From positions 3,564,501 through 3,628,500 of the forward strand of contig NZ_LT629784.1 of assembly GCF_900105595.1 (NCBI RefSeq): a DNA stretch of 64,000 nt, written 5' to 3'. This stretch comes from Stappia sp. ES.058 (GTDB lineage: Bacteria > Pseudomonadota > Alphaproteobacteria > Rhizobiales > Stappiaceae). Below, in pieces: positions 36,801-45,922 of the stretch (the first letter of the stretch is position 1; each line of letters begins with the position of its first letter). The translations under genes were made by a program, and so were the position numbers. The notes under the pieces are model-generated. The model saw only the letters and a list, made by a program, of their open reading frames with translations, was not told the DNA's origin and made no database searches.

Positions 36801-37179
36801 GCATATTGAGAATGCGATCGGTAAAGACATGGCCGCGCTCGAGATCGCCGGCCAGCTGCACCTCGTCGATGGCGACGAAATCGGTCTTCAGGTCGAGCGG
36901 CATGGCCTCGACGGTCGAGACCCAGTAGCGCGCGTCGGGCGGGATCACCTTTTCCTCGCCGGTGACGAGCGCAACCTTGTCCTCGCCGACGCGGGCGACG
37001 ATGCGGCCGTAAACCTCGCGCGCAAGAAGGCGCAGCGGCAGGCCGATGATGCCGCTTTCACGAGAAATCATCCGCTCGATGGCGAGATGGGTCTTGCCGG
37101 TGTTCGTCGGCCCGAGCACGGCGGTCACGGTCCGGGCGCGGACACTCGGCGGAAGTTGTGAGTTTGGCGAATGGAGCAT
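33883..37179 (-). CDS. SUV3-like DEAD/DExH RNA helicase with long disordered tail
   Basis: 1098 residues. Helicase core: GPTNTGKTH (23-31, Walker A), IDEVQ, and IGGRAGRHTRDG (motif VI), as in mitochondrial Suv3 and its alphaproteobacterial relatives, which unwind RNA in degradation complexes. From about residue 825 to 980 comes a Ser/Thr/Glu/Pro/Ala-rich stretch with short near-repeats (ETSAxETSA..., PVAETPVAE). An Arg/Gly-rich basic segment follows, then the conserved end SPFAKLAALKADMEKKPR. The start at 37179 fits the family; the frame stays open upstream, so a longer N-terminus (ATG 37302) is possible. Confidence 0.85.
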   Translation of the reverse strand: MLHSPNSQLPPSVRARTVTAVLGPTNTGKTHLAIERMISRESGIIGLPLRLLAREVYGRIVARVGEDKVALVTGEEKVIPPDARYWVSTVEAMPLDLKTDFVAIDEVQLAGDLERGHVFTDRILNMRGHLETLLLGSATARPLLERLLPGLNVVTRPRMSVLAYSGQKKITRLPPRSAVVAFSSSEVYAIAELIRRQHGGAAVVLGSLSPRTRNAQVALFQNGDVQHLIATDAIGMGLNLDVDHIAFAGIRKFDGYQYRMLTPAEMGQIGGRAGRHTRDGTFGVTGRVDPFDDELVEALESHRFDALKVFQWRSRALDFSSVTNFRASLDVPPREQGLTRAPPSADETAFDHAVRDEAIRRVASSPERVRLLWDVCQVPDYRKIAPANHADLIAGIYAHLTRDGVVPDDWFARQVAFADKVDGDIDTLSNRMAHIRTWTFVANRADWLSDPAHWQGVTRGVEDRLSDALHDRLTQRFVDRRTSVLMRRLRENAMLEAEITPVGDVLVEGQHVGQLQGFRFAPDAAADGPDGKALRAAAQKALASELTARADKVARAGNEDFTLTSDGFIRWQGEVVARLIAGETVLSPGLIALCDDTLEAADREKVEGRLTLWLKAHIDTLAKPLRDLEVGNGLEGLARGVAFRLVESLGIVERAEISEDVRQLDQTMRAGLRRLGVRFGAHHIFVPALLKPAPSRLMAQLWALKHGDLEMPGLSELPQLSASGRTSVVVDPAFSKDLYKVVGFRVCGPRAVRVDILERLADLIRPLLAWKPLDTSVEPPEGAVPEGGAFTVTVAMTSLLGCAGEDFSAILKSLGYRNESREIQRPVAAVGPLETAAADVTPSVPSASSTETQAPAPETSASETSAPETSAFESSTAETPVAETPVAESAVADSSAVDPAAGPDTTDTSASGAGEVDASTAGTPTQAVTETGAPEESETAISDAAPGDVSAETPTDGADPQSPAQESDAPADATDAAAVETVTIEIWRPGRRDRRPRGGDKPGRRPSNRGGAARDGASAKGPGARDDQAPRRGGGKPKGKPRNPAEPSGRSSGAKSGGSRPDKASGRGGRPGKGGTIDPDSPFAKLAALKADMEKKPR
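34480..34640. repeat. Short tandem near-repeats coding the acidic linker
   Basis: Within the helicase gene, imperfect units of about 9-18 bases (GGCTGAGGTCTCGGG type and GGCAACGGGCGTTTC type) are repeated side by side, coding ETSA/ETPVAE motifs. Some copies are identical, so recent slippage is likely. Confidence 0.8.
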
Positions 37180-37382
37180 GTGTTGCGACGACGCGAGGCG
37201 CGACCTCTTGGACGAGGGCAAAACTGGGCGGCGAAAATCCGGCAGACCCGCCAGCAGGCAGGGCGAAACACTGATTTCTGGTACCACAGTCGGCACGCGC
37301 ATGTCGCGCTTTCTTTTGGCCGCCGAAAGCGCCCGACCAGGTCCGAATCGGAGGCTCGATCCCGACGAAAGTGCCGCAACCG

Positions 37383-37397
37383 GAACGAGTCCGGAAC
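37383..37397 (-). promoter_or_regulatory. SOS-box-like site (GTTC-N7-GTTC)
   Basis: Minus-strand GTTC-CGGACTC-GTTC, matching the alphaproteobacterial LexA core, about 200 bases upstream of the helicase start. The spacer is not AT-rich, which weakens it. Confidence 0.3.
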
Positions 37398-37463
37398 AAA
37401 GCCGGACCGAATCGATGCTCACGGCGTGTTCTATTTTTGTTCCACACCAGATATGGTATCGAG
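37394..37463 (+). repeat. Direct repeat, copy 1
   Basis: About 70 bases starting GAACAAAGCC, passing CCGAATCG, GTGTTC, TTTGTTC and ending CCAGATATGGT; similar in order and spacing to copy 2. Confidence 0.65.
37428..37442 (+). promoter_or_regulatory. SOS-box-like site (GTTC-N7-GTTC)
   Basis: GTTC-TATTTTT-GTTC. The AT-rich spacer is typical of alphaproteobacterial LexA boxes. It lies in direct repeat copy 1. Confidence 0.45.
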
Positions 37464-37618
37464 GACACCCCACGTCCCGAAATCGTGAATCGGGACAAGA
37501 TCTTGGCCCTGTCTCGAATGCCGGTTGCCGCCGCACACGCCGCCGTCAAGATCCTTTCGATTTCGTAAACCTCACCGGCTAAATTTGAACGCTCGGGTTA
37601 ACGCTTCGACCGAACGGC

Positions 37619-37686
37619 GAACAAAGCCTGTCCGAATCGCTGACCGGAGCATGTTCCGGCTTTGTTTTCCCCAGATACGGTGGTTC
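37619..37686 (+). repeat. Direct repeat, copy 2
   Basis: Starts GAACAAAGCC, passes CCGAATCG, ATGTTC, CTTTGTTT and ends CCAGATACGGT. The SOS-like element is degenerate here (GTTC-N7-GTTT). Confidence 0.65.
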
Positions 37687-37867
37687 GCCCTGCACGCGCA
37701 CCGATATGCTGACGCATGAGATTCGCCCGCCCGCGCCGGGGTCGGCGAAGACTTTACCACTTTGTCCCGTTACGGGGCAGGTGGCCACATGGTGCGGCGC
37801 ACCACCTTCCCTTGCAGTGCCGCGCCCTGTAAAACCCGACGGGTAAGCCATAACAGGAGGGGCAGAT

Positions 37868-40800
37868 TTGGCCATTCGCAAGATCCTCGTCGCCAACCGG
37901 TCCGAGATCGCCATCCGCGTGTTCCGCGCGGCGACCGAACTCGGCATGCGCACGGTTGCCGTCTACGCAGAACAGGACAAGCTCGCCCTGCACCGCTTCA
38001 AGGCGGACGAGGCCTATCAGATCGGACGCGGCCCCCACCTTGAGGCGCCGCTGGGCCCGATCGAATCCTATCTCTCGATCGACGAGATCCTGCGCGTGGC
38101 GAAATCCTGCGGCGCGGATGCAATTCATCCGGGTTACGGATTCCTGTCGGAAAGCCCGGAATTCGCCGATGCCTGCGCGGAGGCCGGCATCGTCTTCATC
38201 GGCCCGCGCCCGGAGACCATGCGCCGGCTGGGCAACAAGGTTTCCGCACGCAATCTCGCCGTCGAGGCCGGGGTCCCGGTGATGCCGGCGACCGACCCGC
38301 TGCCCGACGACATGGAAACGGTGCGCCGGCTTGCCGCCGAAATCGGCTACCCGGTCATGCTCAAGGCCTCCTGGGGCGGCGGCGGGCGCGGCATGCGCGT
38401 GATCGGCGACGAGGAAACGCTGCTGCGCGACGTGGAGGCTGCCAAGCGCGAGGCCAAGGCCGCCTTCGGCAAGGACGAGATCTATCTGGAAAAGCTGGTC
38501 GAGCGCGCCCGCCACATCGAGGTGCAGATCCTCGGCGACAGCCATGGCAACCTGCTGCATCTGTTCGAGCGCGACTGCTCCATCCAGCGGCGCCACCAGA
38601 AGGTCGTGGAACGCGCGCCGGCGCCCTATCTCACGGCCGAGCAGCGCGAGGAAGTCAGCACCTACGGCCTGAAGATCGGCAACACGACAAACTATCGCGG
38701 CGCGGGCACGGTCGAGTTCCTGATGGATGCCGACACCGGGAAATTCTATTTCATCGAGGTCAATCCGCGCATCCAGGTCGAACACACGGTCACCGAAGAG
38801 GTCACCGGCGTCGATCTCGTCAAGGCGCAGATCCGCATCGCCGCCGGCGCCATCATCGGCGATCCCGGCTCGGGGATCCCGACGCAGGAGGGGATCAAGC
38901 TCAACGGCCATGCGCTGCAATGCCGGATCACCACCGAGGACCCCGAGCAGAACTTCATTCCCGACTACGGCCGCATCACAGCCTATCGCGGCGCGACCGG
39001 CTTCGGCATCCGCCTCGATGGCGGCACGGCCTATTCCGGCGCGGTGATCACCCGCTTCTACGACCCGCTGCTGGAAAAGGTCACCGCCTGGGCGCCCACG
39101 GCCGAGGAGGCCGCCCAGCGCATGGACCGCGCCCTGCGCGAATTCCGCATTCGCGGTGTCGCGACCAATCTGGTGTTCCTGGAAAACGTCATCGACCATC
39201 CGGATTTCCGGGGAAACAACTACACCACGCGGTTCATCGACGAGACGCCGGCGCTGTTCGAGCAAGTGACGCGGCGTGACCGCGCGACCAAGCTTCTCAC
39301 CTATATCGCCGATGTCACCGTCAACGGCCATCCCGAGACCAAGAACCGGCCGCAACCGCCGGCCGAAGCCGCCGCCCCGCATGTACCGGTGATCGATGCG
39401 CCGGTGCGAAACGGCACCCGCCAGCTGCTCGATGAACTCGGCCCCGCCGGTTTCGCCGACTGGATGAAGGCGGAACGCCGCGCGCTTGTCACCGACACAA
39501 CCATGCGCGACGGCCACCAGTCGCTGCTCGCCACCCGCATGCGCAGCCACGACATCGTCGCCGTTGCCGACGCCTATGCCCGCGGCATGCCGCAGCTGTT
39601 CTCGCTGGAATGCTGGGGCGGTGCGACCTTTGACGTCGCCATGCGCTTTCTCACCGAGGACCCGTGGGAGCGGCTCCGGCTGATTCGCGAACGCGCGCCC
39701 AACATCCTGCTGCAGATGCTGCTGCGCGGGGCGAACGGCGTTGGCTACACCAACTATCCCGACAATGTCGTGCGCCATTTCGTCAAACAGGCAGCAAGCG
39801 AAGGCGTCGATCTCTTCCGGGTGTTCGACTGCCTCAACTGGGTGGAGAACATGCGCGTCTCACTCGACGCGGTGATTGAGGAGGAGAAACTCTGCGAGGG
39901 CGTGATCTGCTACACCGGCGACCTCAACGACAGCGCCCGGCCGAAGTACGATCTCGCCTATTACATCCGCCTGGCGAAGGATCTTGAAAACGCCGGCTGC
40001 CACATCCTCGGCGTCAAGGACATGGCCGGGCTGATGAAGCCGGCGGCGGCGAAAGAGCTCTTTGGCGCGTTGAAGCAGGAAGTCGGCCTGCCGATCCACT
40101 TTCACACGCATGACACCTCGGGCATTTCCGCAGCCAGCGTGCTCGCCGCGGTCGAAACCGGGGTCGATGCCGTCGATGCGGCGATGGACGCCTTTTCGGG
40201 ACTGACCTCGCAGCCGGCTCTCGGCTCGCTTGTGGCGGCGCTGAAGGGCACGCCCCGCGATACCGGGCTGGATTCCGGCACCATCCGTGCGCTATCGCTC
40301 TACTGGGAGGCCGTGCGCAACCAGTACAGCGCCTTCGAGAGCGACCTCAAGGCGCCGGCTTCCGAGGTCTATCTGCATGAAATGCCCGGCGGCCAGTTCA
40401 CCAACCTGAAGGAACAGGCCCGCTCGCTCGGGCTGGAAAGCCGCTGGCACGAGGTGGCGCAGGCCTATCACGACGTCAACATGATGTTCGGCGACATCGT
40501 CAAGGTAACGCCGTCGTCCAAGGTCGTCGGCGACATGGCGCTGATGATGGTCTCCCAGGGGCTGAGCGTTGCCGACGTGCTCTCGCCCGACAGGGACGTC
40601 GCCTTCCCCGAAAGCGTGGTGCAGATGATGCACGGCGATCTCGGCCAGGCGCCGGGCGGCTGGCCCGAGGACATCCAGAAACGCGTCTTGAAGGGCGACA
40701 CGCCGATCACCGTGCGTCCGGGTGCGTTGCTGGAAGACGACGACCTGGAGGCGCGCCGCGCCGAGATCGCGGAAAAGACCGGCACGGAAATCGACGAGGC

Positions 40801-41338
40801 GGAGCTTGCCTCCTACCTGATGTATCCCAAGGTGTTCACCGAATTCGCGGCTGCCCGCGACGTCTACGGCCCCGTCAGCGTTCTGCCGACGCAGATCTAC
40901 TTTTACGGGCTTCCCGCCGGTGAGGAGGTGATGGTCGACCTGGAGCCCGGCAAGACCCTGGTCGTGCGCTGTCAGGCTATCGGCGAGACGGATGAAAACG
41001 GCGAGCGCAAGGTATTCTTCGAACTGAACGGACAGCCACGCATCATCAAGGTGCCCGACCGGGCGCATGGGGCCGCCGGCGCGAGCGCGCGGCGCAAAGC
41101 GGAAGACGGAAACCCCGCCCATGTCGGCGCGCCGATGCCGGGCGTGATCTCGACCGTCGCCGTTTCAGCAGGGCAAAAGGTCACCACCGGCGACGTGCTT
41201 GTCTCGATCGAGGCGATGAAGATGGAAACCGCGCTCCATGCAGACCGCAACGGGACCATCGCCGAGGTGGTCGTGACCGCAGGGCAGCAGGTCGACGCCA
41301 AGGACCTGCTGGTGGTGCTCGCCGACGTCGAAGACTGA
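37868..41338 (+). CDS. pyc: Pyruvate carboxylase
   Basis: 1156 residues, full single-chain enzyme: biotin carboxylase (about 1-450, with KASWGGGGRGMR and EVNPRIQVEH), carboxyltransferase (about 530-800, with TTMRDGHQSL and HTHDTSG), an allosteric linker, and a biotin carrier domain with the biotinyl Lys in EAMKMET (K1118). Makes oxaloacetate from pyruvate for anaplerosis and gluconeogenesis. The start is TTG, fixed by AGGAGGGG six bases upstream and the family N-terminus. The glycosylase gene follows after 26 bases. Confidence 0.96.
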   Translation: MAIRKILVANRSEIAIRVFRAATELGMRTVAVYAEQDKLALHRFKADEAYQIGRGPHLEAPLGPIESYLSIDEILRVAKSCGADAIHPGYGFLSESPEFADACAEAGIVFIGPRPETMRRLGNKVSARNLAVEAGVPVMPATDPLPDDMETVRRLAAEIGYPVMLKASWGGGGRGMRVIGDEETLLRDVEAAKREAKAAFGKDEIYLEKLVERARHIEVQILGDSHGNLLHLFERDCSIQRRHQKVVERAPAPYLTAEQREEVSTYGLKIGNTTNYRGAGTVEFLMDADTGKFYFIEVNPRIQVEHTVTEEVTGVDLVKAQIRIAAGAIIGDPGSGIPTQEGIKLNGHALQCRITTEDPEQNFIPDYGRITAYRGATGFGIRLDGGTAYSGAVITRFYDPLLEKVTAWAPTAEEAAQRMDRALREFRIRGVATNLVFLENVIDHPDFRGNNYTTRFIDETPALFEQVTRRDRATKLLTYIADVTVNGHPETKNRPQPPAEAAAPHVPVIDAPVRNGTRQLLDELGPAGFADWMKAERRALVTDTTMRDGHQSLLATRMRSHDIVAVADAYARGMPQLFSLECWGGATFDVAMRFLTEDPWERLRLIRERAPNILLQMLLRGANGVGYTNYPDNVVRHFVKQAASEGVDLFRVFDCLNWVENMRVSLDAVIEEEKLCEGVICYTGDLNDSARPKYDLAYYIRLAKDLENAGCHILGVKDMAGLMKPAAAKELFGALKQEVGLPIHFHTHDTSGISAASVLAAVETGVDAVDAAMDAFSGLTSQPALGSLVAALKGTPRDTGLDSGTIRALSLYWEAVRNQYSAFESDLKAPASEVYLHEMPGGQFTNLKEQARSLGLESRWHEVAQAYHDVNMMFGDIVKVTPSSKVVGDMALMMVSQGLSVADVLSPDRDVAFPESVVQMMHGDLGQAPGGWPEDIQKRVLKGDTPITVRPGALLEDDDLEARRAEIAEKTGTEIDEAELASYLMYPKVFTEFAAARDVYGPVSVLPTQIYFYGLPAGEEVMVDLEPGKTLVVRCQAIGETDENGERKVFFELNGQPRIIKVPDRAHGAAGASARRKAEDGNPAHVGAPMPGVISTVAVSAGQKVTTGDVLVSIEAMKMETALHADRNGTIAEVVVTAGQQVDAKDLLVVLADVED

Positions 41339-41364
41339 AACAGCGGCGAGGGGATGGACCCGCA

Positions 41365-42564
41365 ATGAGCCCGACCATCGCCAGTGACGATCTGCGCCGG
41401 ACATTCCTGCATCTGCAGGGACTGTCCGGCGCGCCCGGTCGCAAGATCGACACCGACGGCTGCCGGGCGCTTGTCCAGGACATCGGCTTCGTCCAGGTCG
41501 ACAGCATCAACACGGTCGCGCGCGCCCATCACCAGATCCTGTTCTCGCGCAACCAGACCTATCGCCCCGACCAGCTCACGCGGCTGCTGGAGGTCCGTCG
41601 CGACCTGTTCGAGAACTGGACGCACGATGCGTCATGCATTCCGGTCGAGTTCTATCCCCTGTGGCGCCATCGCTTCGCGCGCGAACGCGAACGGATGACG
41701 GCGCGCTGGACCAACTGGCACGGGCATGATTTCAAAGACGAACTCGACCGGGTGCTCGCCCGCATTCGCAACCACGGTCCGGCAGGCACCCGCGACTTCG
41801 ACCGCAACGGCCCGCGCAAGGAACCCGGCTGGTGGAACTGGCATCCGGGAAAGGCGGCGCTGGAATATCTCTGGCGCACCGGGGAGATCGCGGTAACCCG
41901 CCGCGAGAATTTCGCCAAGATCTACGATCTGGCCGAACGTGTCATTCCCCCGGAACACTTCAACCGCGAAATCCCGCATGACACCTTTGTCGACGCGGTC
42001 TGCGACGGCGCGTTGCACCGCCTCGGAGTCGCGACCTCCGGCGAAATCGCCGCCTTCTTCGATCTCGTCACACCCGCCGAGGCAGCCGATTGGTGCGCGC
42101 GAAACGCCGGCGGACAAATCCGCCGGGTAAACGTCGAGGGGCACAGCGATCGACGGGAGGCCTTTGCCCGCGCAGACATCGACAAACTGCTCGCCGATGT
42201 CCCCGACCCGCCGAAACGCCTGCGGGTGCTCAGCCCCTTCGACCCCGTGTTGCGCGACCGCAAGCGTGCCGAACGGCTGTTCGACTTTCGCTATCGCATC
42301 GAGGTTTTCGTGCCCGCGCCGAAGCGTGTCTACGGCTATTACGTGTTCCCGCTCTTGGAGGGAGACCGGATCGTCGGTCGCATCGACATGATTTGCAGGC
42401 GCGCCGACGGCAACCTCGTCGTTACCGCGCTCTGGCCGGAACGGGGCGTACGGTTCGGCGCCGGGCGCATGGACAGGCTCGAGGCGGAACTCACCCGCAT
42501 GGCCCGGTTCACCGGAATGGAGAAGCTTGTGTTCGAAGACGGCTGGCGACGCGAGCCCGCGTGA
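41365..42564 (+). CDS. YcaQ/AlkZ-family DNA glycosylase
   Basis: 399 residues with the family's tandem winged-helix fold. The catalytic-region motif QVDSINTVARAHHQILFSR is present; its Gln-x-Asp matches the YcaQ/AlkX type, which unhooks interstrand cross-links and removes N7-alkylguanine. C-terminal beta domain includes LSPFDPVLRDRKR and YYVFPLLEGDRIVGRID. Start after GAGGGGA. It appears cotranscribed with pyc, an odd pairing. Confidence 0.88.
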   Translation: MSPTIASDDLRRTFLHLQGLSGAPGRKIDTDGCRALVQDIGFVQVDSINTVARAHHQILFSRNQTYRPDQLTRLLEVRRDLFENWTHDASCIPVEFYPLWRHRFARERERMTARWTNWHGHDFKDELDRVLARIRNHGPAGTRDFDRNGPRKEPGWWNWHPGKAALEYLWRTGEIAVTRRENFAKIYDLAERVIPPEHFNREIPHDTFVDAVCDGALHRLGVATSGEIAAFFDLVTPAEAADWCARNAGGQIRRVNVEGHSDRREAFARADIDKLLADVPDPPKRLRVLSPFDPVLRDRKRAERLFDFRYRIEVFVPAPKRVYGYYVFPLLEGDRIVGRIDMICRRADGNLVVTALWPERGVRFGAGRMDRLEAELTRMARFTGMEKLVFEDGWRREPA

Positions 42565-42707
42565 TGATCCATGCAAACCAGCGTCGGTCCTCATTGCCGC
42601 GGGCCGAGCCAACGCCGAGCGCGGCCGAAACCGAACGATCCAAGCGGCGCCGCGGCGAATTCACTGTGTTTCGCCACGACCCGCCGGTTCGAATGATCGA
42701 CCTCGAA

Positions 42708-43160
42708 TCAGTCCTTGGTGGACAGGATGCGCTCGATCTTGTCGGGCGGATGCCCTGTGAGCGTCTTGTCGACTTCCGCGACGACCCGGCTGGCGACCTC
42801 CTTGTGAAAGGCCTTGCGCAAATCGCCCAGCGTCATCGGCGGAGCCACAATCACAATCTTGGAGAACCGGCCGGCATGCGCCGCCTTGTAGAGAGCCTCG
42901 GCGACCTCTTTTGCGAAGCGGTGCTTCTCAAGCGTGTGCCAGTCAGTTTCGTCCATTGCGCTTTTCTGCGCGCCCGGTCCATCGCTCTGCCGTCCCGGAC
43001 TGTCTGTTCCCTGCTCGCTGGTGGGCGGGTTTTCATGCTCCAGCACCCGCAGAACCTCGAAGTTCGGATAGTCGGCATCGCCCTCATTGCGAAAGAAGAG
43101 AGCCTTCTCACCGTCGCCGACAAGAATCCAGCTGTCGTGTTCGATGCGCAAGCCGCTCAT
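42708..43160 (-). CDS. Host-attachment protein (baeRF family 12)
   Basis: 150 residues. Matches the proteobacterial family named for plant attachment and now placed among bacterial archaeo-eukaryotic release factor-like domains: [15 protein letters not shown] near the start, [18 protein letters not shown], and a [13 protein letters not shown] stretch. Perfect GGAGG ribosome-binding site. A real role in attachment is not shown for most members. Monocistronic. Confidence 0.85.
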   Translation of the reverse strand: MSGLRIEHDSWILVGDGEKALFFRNEGDADYPNFEVLRVLEHENPPTSEQGTDSPGRQSDGPGAQKSAMDETDWHTLEKHRFAKEVAEALYKAAHAGRFSKIVIVAPPMTLGDLRKAFHKEVASRVVAEVDKTLTGHPPDKIERILSTKD

Positions 43161-43303
43161 GTTCGACCTCCTTTTATTGGCAATCTTGTATTGGCAATCC
43201 ACGGGTTCGCGATCGGGACGCCCCGCGGGATCCGCGCCAACCGGATCGCATCCGGAAAACAATGGCGTCTCGTACGGTTCACATAGGAACGAACAGGCAC
43301 GAC

Positions 43304-43762
43304 TTAAACATCTTGCGTGAGCGTGCGGAGCAATCGGCCACAGCCTGCGTCGAGCATGTCGAAGACGGTCTGGAAGCCATCGGGTCCGCCGAAATAGGGG
43401 TCAGGCACATCCTCAGGGAGAAATCGGCGCAGGGCAGCGGCGCGATCGGCACCGGAACGGGTCCGGAGGGTCTCGAGATCCGCGAGATTGTCGCCATCCA
43501 TGGCCAGAACCAGATCGAATTTCTGAAAATCATCCACATTCACCTGCCGAGCCCGAAGGCCCGCGAGGTCGATCCCGTTTTGCGCGGCGATTGCGACGGA
43601 CCGGGGGTCCGGAGCCTTTCCGACATGCCAGTTTCCCGTCCCCGCGGAATCGACGCCGATGCGCGTGTCGAGGCCGACACGTGCCAGCTTCGCCCGCAGG
43701 ATCCCTTCCGCCAGCGGAGACCGGCAGATGTTTCCAAGGCAGACAAAAAGCACCGACGTCAT
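43304..43762 (-). CDS. Low-molecular-weight protein-tyrosine phosphatase
   Basis: 152 residues. P-loop [10 protein letters not shown] (nucleophile Cys8, Arg14) and the general-acid Asp in DPYFGG, both intact. Dephosphorylates tyrosine-phosphorylated proteins or acts on arsenate/small esters; no kinase or exopolysaccharide genes are nearby. The ATG at 43762 is preceded by AGGGAA; a longer start is open. Confidence 0.92.
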   Translation of the reverse strand: MTSVLFVCLGNICRSPLAEGILRAKLARVGLDTRIGVDSAGTGNWHVGKAPDPRSVAIAAQNGIDLAGLRARQVNVDDFQKFDLVLAMDGDNLADLETLRTRSGADRAAALRRFLPEDVPDPYFGGPDGFQTVFDMLDAGCGRLLRTLTQDV

Positions 43763-43918
43763 GCGGAATTCCCTGTTGGAGGATGCCCGTCCGGCCGGAA
43801 GGGAATTTCGGCGTTCCGGTCGGAGGGTTTTTTTCATGCGCACGACATCCTAGGTGAAGGGGGTAGACGTTCAAGGGCTGCGCACCTGCAAAGCCCGCTC
43901 ACACAGGAGACCACACGC

Positions 43919-44212
43919 ATGGCATCTCGGCTTGACGACACCGAACGCTCGGCCGCCATGGCCGAGATTGGCGACTGGGCCCCGGCGGCGGATCGCGACG
44001 CGATCGAGAAGACCTTCACCTTCAAGGATTTCAACGAGGCGTTCGGCTTCATGACCCGTTGCGCGCTGGTCGCGGAGAAACTCGGCCACCATCCGGAATG
44101 GTTCAATGTCTACAAGACCGTGAAGGTCACCCTGACAACCCATGATGCGGGCGGGCTCAGCCAGTTGGACGTGAAGATGGCGAAAGCGATGGACGCCATC
44201 GCGACCGGCTGA
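43919..44212 (+). CDS. phhB: 4a-hydroxytetrahydrobiopterin dehydratase
   Basis: 97 residues. Signature [24 protein letters not shown] with the two catalytic His. Recycles pterin for aromatic amino acid hydroxylases and is found widely without them. Start follows AGGAGA. No hydroxylase gene lies in the window. Confidence 0.92.
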   Translation: MASRLDDTERSAAMAEIGDWAPAADRDAIEKTFTFKDFNEAFGFMTRCALVAEKLGHHPEWFNVYKTVKVTLTTHDAGGLSQLDVKMAKAMDAIATG

Positions 44213-44244
44213 TCCCAAGTCAAGACGGAGGCGGATATCTCCGT

Positions 44245-44487
44245 TCAGTCCGGGTCGCCGCCGCGCTCCAGAACGAAGACATGCGTCTCACCGTCCTGCT
44301 CGCGCGACACCAGACGGTGGCCCGCCTCGCTGCAGAAGTGCGGAATGTCGATCACGGACATCGGATCCGTCGCCTCGATCCGCACGCGCGCGCCGGCGGG
44401 CAGCCGCGAAAGCGCCTTGCGCGCCTTGAGCACCGGGAGCGGGCATTTCAGACCCTTGAGGTCGAGCTCTGTCTGCGGATCGGTCAA
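44245..44487 (-). CDS. TusA-like sulfur carrier protein
   Basis: 80 residues. The family Cys is in LKCPLPVLKARKAL (CPxP), followed by ATDPMSVIDIPHFC. TusA-type proteins carry persulfide for tRNA thiolation or molybdenum cofactor. The TTG at 44487 has AGGGGGA upstream; an earlier TTG (44511) has no ribosome-binding site. It converges with phhB. Confidence 0.85.
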   Translation of the reverse strand: MTDPQTELDLKGLKCPLPVLKARKALSRLPAGARVRIEATDPMSVIDIPHFCSEAGHRLVSREQDGETHVFVLERGGDPD

Positions 44488-44644
44488 CGGGCGTTTCCCC
44501 CTGCAAGTCAATAATCATGCCGACATGTGCCACGCATGCCAGTGCGCCGCCACGGGGTTTTACACCCGCACCTGCGGTGCGATAGTCGCCTGAACGCCCG
44601 GCGGGACCCATGCACGCAGGGCATGGACAGAGGATAAGCCCGAA

Positions 44645-45196
44645 ATGACGAGCGACAAGATCGATCCCTTCGAAATCCTGGATTTCTGGTGGACGGCCGG
44701 CCCCGAGAAATGGTTTGCGACCGACACGGACTTCGACGAGGAGATCCGTCGCCGGTTCGAACCGGGCGTGAGCGCCGCCAGTCTCGGCACTCTGGACGAT
44801 TGGGCGGGCACCCCGCACGGGGCGCTGGCGCTGCTGCTGCTTCTCGACCAGTTCCCGCGCAATCTCTACCGGGGCGATGCAAAGGCCTTTTCGGGCGACG
44901 ATCGCGCCCTTGAAATCGCCGAAAGGGCACTCGACGCGGGCTTCGACCGGGCGTTTCCGAAGATGGCCCGGACCTTTTTCTACCTCCCCTTCGAGCATGC
45001 GGAGGATATTGCCGCACAGGAACGCAGCGTCGACCTGTTCCGTCGAAATGGCGAGGAAACGACCTATTTCTACGCCCTGGTGCACATGGACGTCATCCGC
45101 CGCTTTGGCCGGTTTCCTCATCGCAATGACGCACTCGATCGCGAGACGACGCAGGCCGAATCCGCCTATCTCGACGACGGCGGGTTTGGTGCCTGA
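44645..45196 (+). CDS. DUF924 family protein
   Basis: 183 residues, largely helical. Family marks: ILDFWWTAGPEKWF at the start and LLLLLDQFPRNLYRG in the middle, then FFYLPFEHAED. TPR-like fold in solved relatives; function unknown. Start after GAGGATAAG. It ends in a terminator ahead of the glnK promoter. Confidence 0.88.
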   Translation: MTSDKIDPFEILDFWWTAGPEKWFATDTDFDEEIRRRFEPGVSAASLGTLDDWAGTPHGALALLLLLDQFPRNLYRGDAKAFSGDDRALEIAERALDAGFDRAFPKMARTFFYLPFEHAEDIAAQERSVDLFRRNGEETTYFYALVHMDVIRRFGRFPHRNDALDRETTQAESAYLDDGGFGA

Positions 45197-45229
45197 TTTA
45201 AAGGCAGGCATCGTCAAAGCGTATTTTTT

Positions 45230-45265
45230 ATGCAGACCCGCCCTGCAGGTCTGCATATTTTTTAA
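45230..45265 (+). terminator. Terminator of DUF924 gene
   Basis: ATGCAGACC - N9 - GGTCTGCAT perfect 9-base stem followed by ATTTTTTAA. The symmetry also resembles an operator, but the T-run favours termination. Confidence 0.75.
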
Positions 45266-45898
<633 letters not shown>

Positions 45899-45922
45899 TC
45901 CATTCGAGCAGGGGAGAATCCG

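Larger units (their letters stand above)
37180..37867. other. Long spacer helicase / pyc with duplicated segment
   Basis: 688 bases between divergent genes. It has two SOS-box-like sites and a diverged direct repeat (next entries). A 27-codon GTG-initiated frame (37485-37568) has no ribosome-binding site and is not called. The last 15 bases hold the AGGAGGGG ribosome-binding site of pyc. Confidence 0.6.

Noticed and set aside
45230-45256. NtrC enhancer upstream of glnK
   Set aside because: The palindrome differs from TGCACC-N5-GGTGCA and is followed by a T-run right after DUF924, so it is called a terminator.
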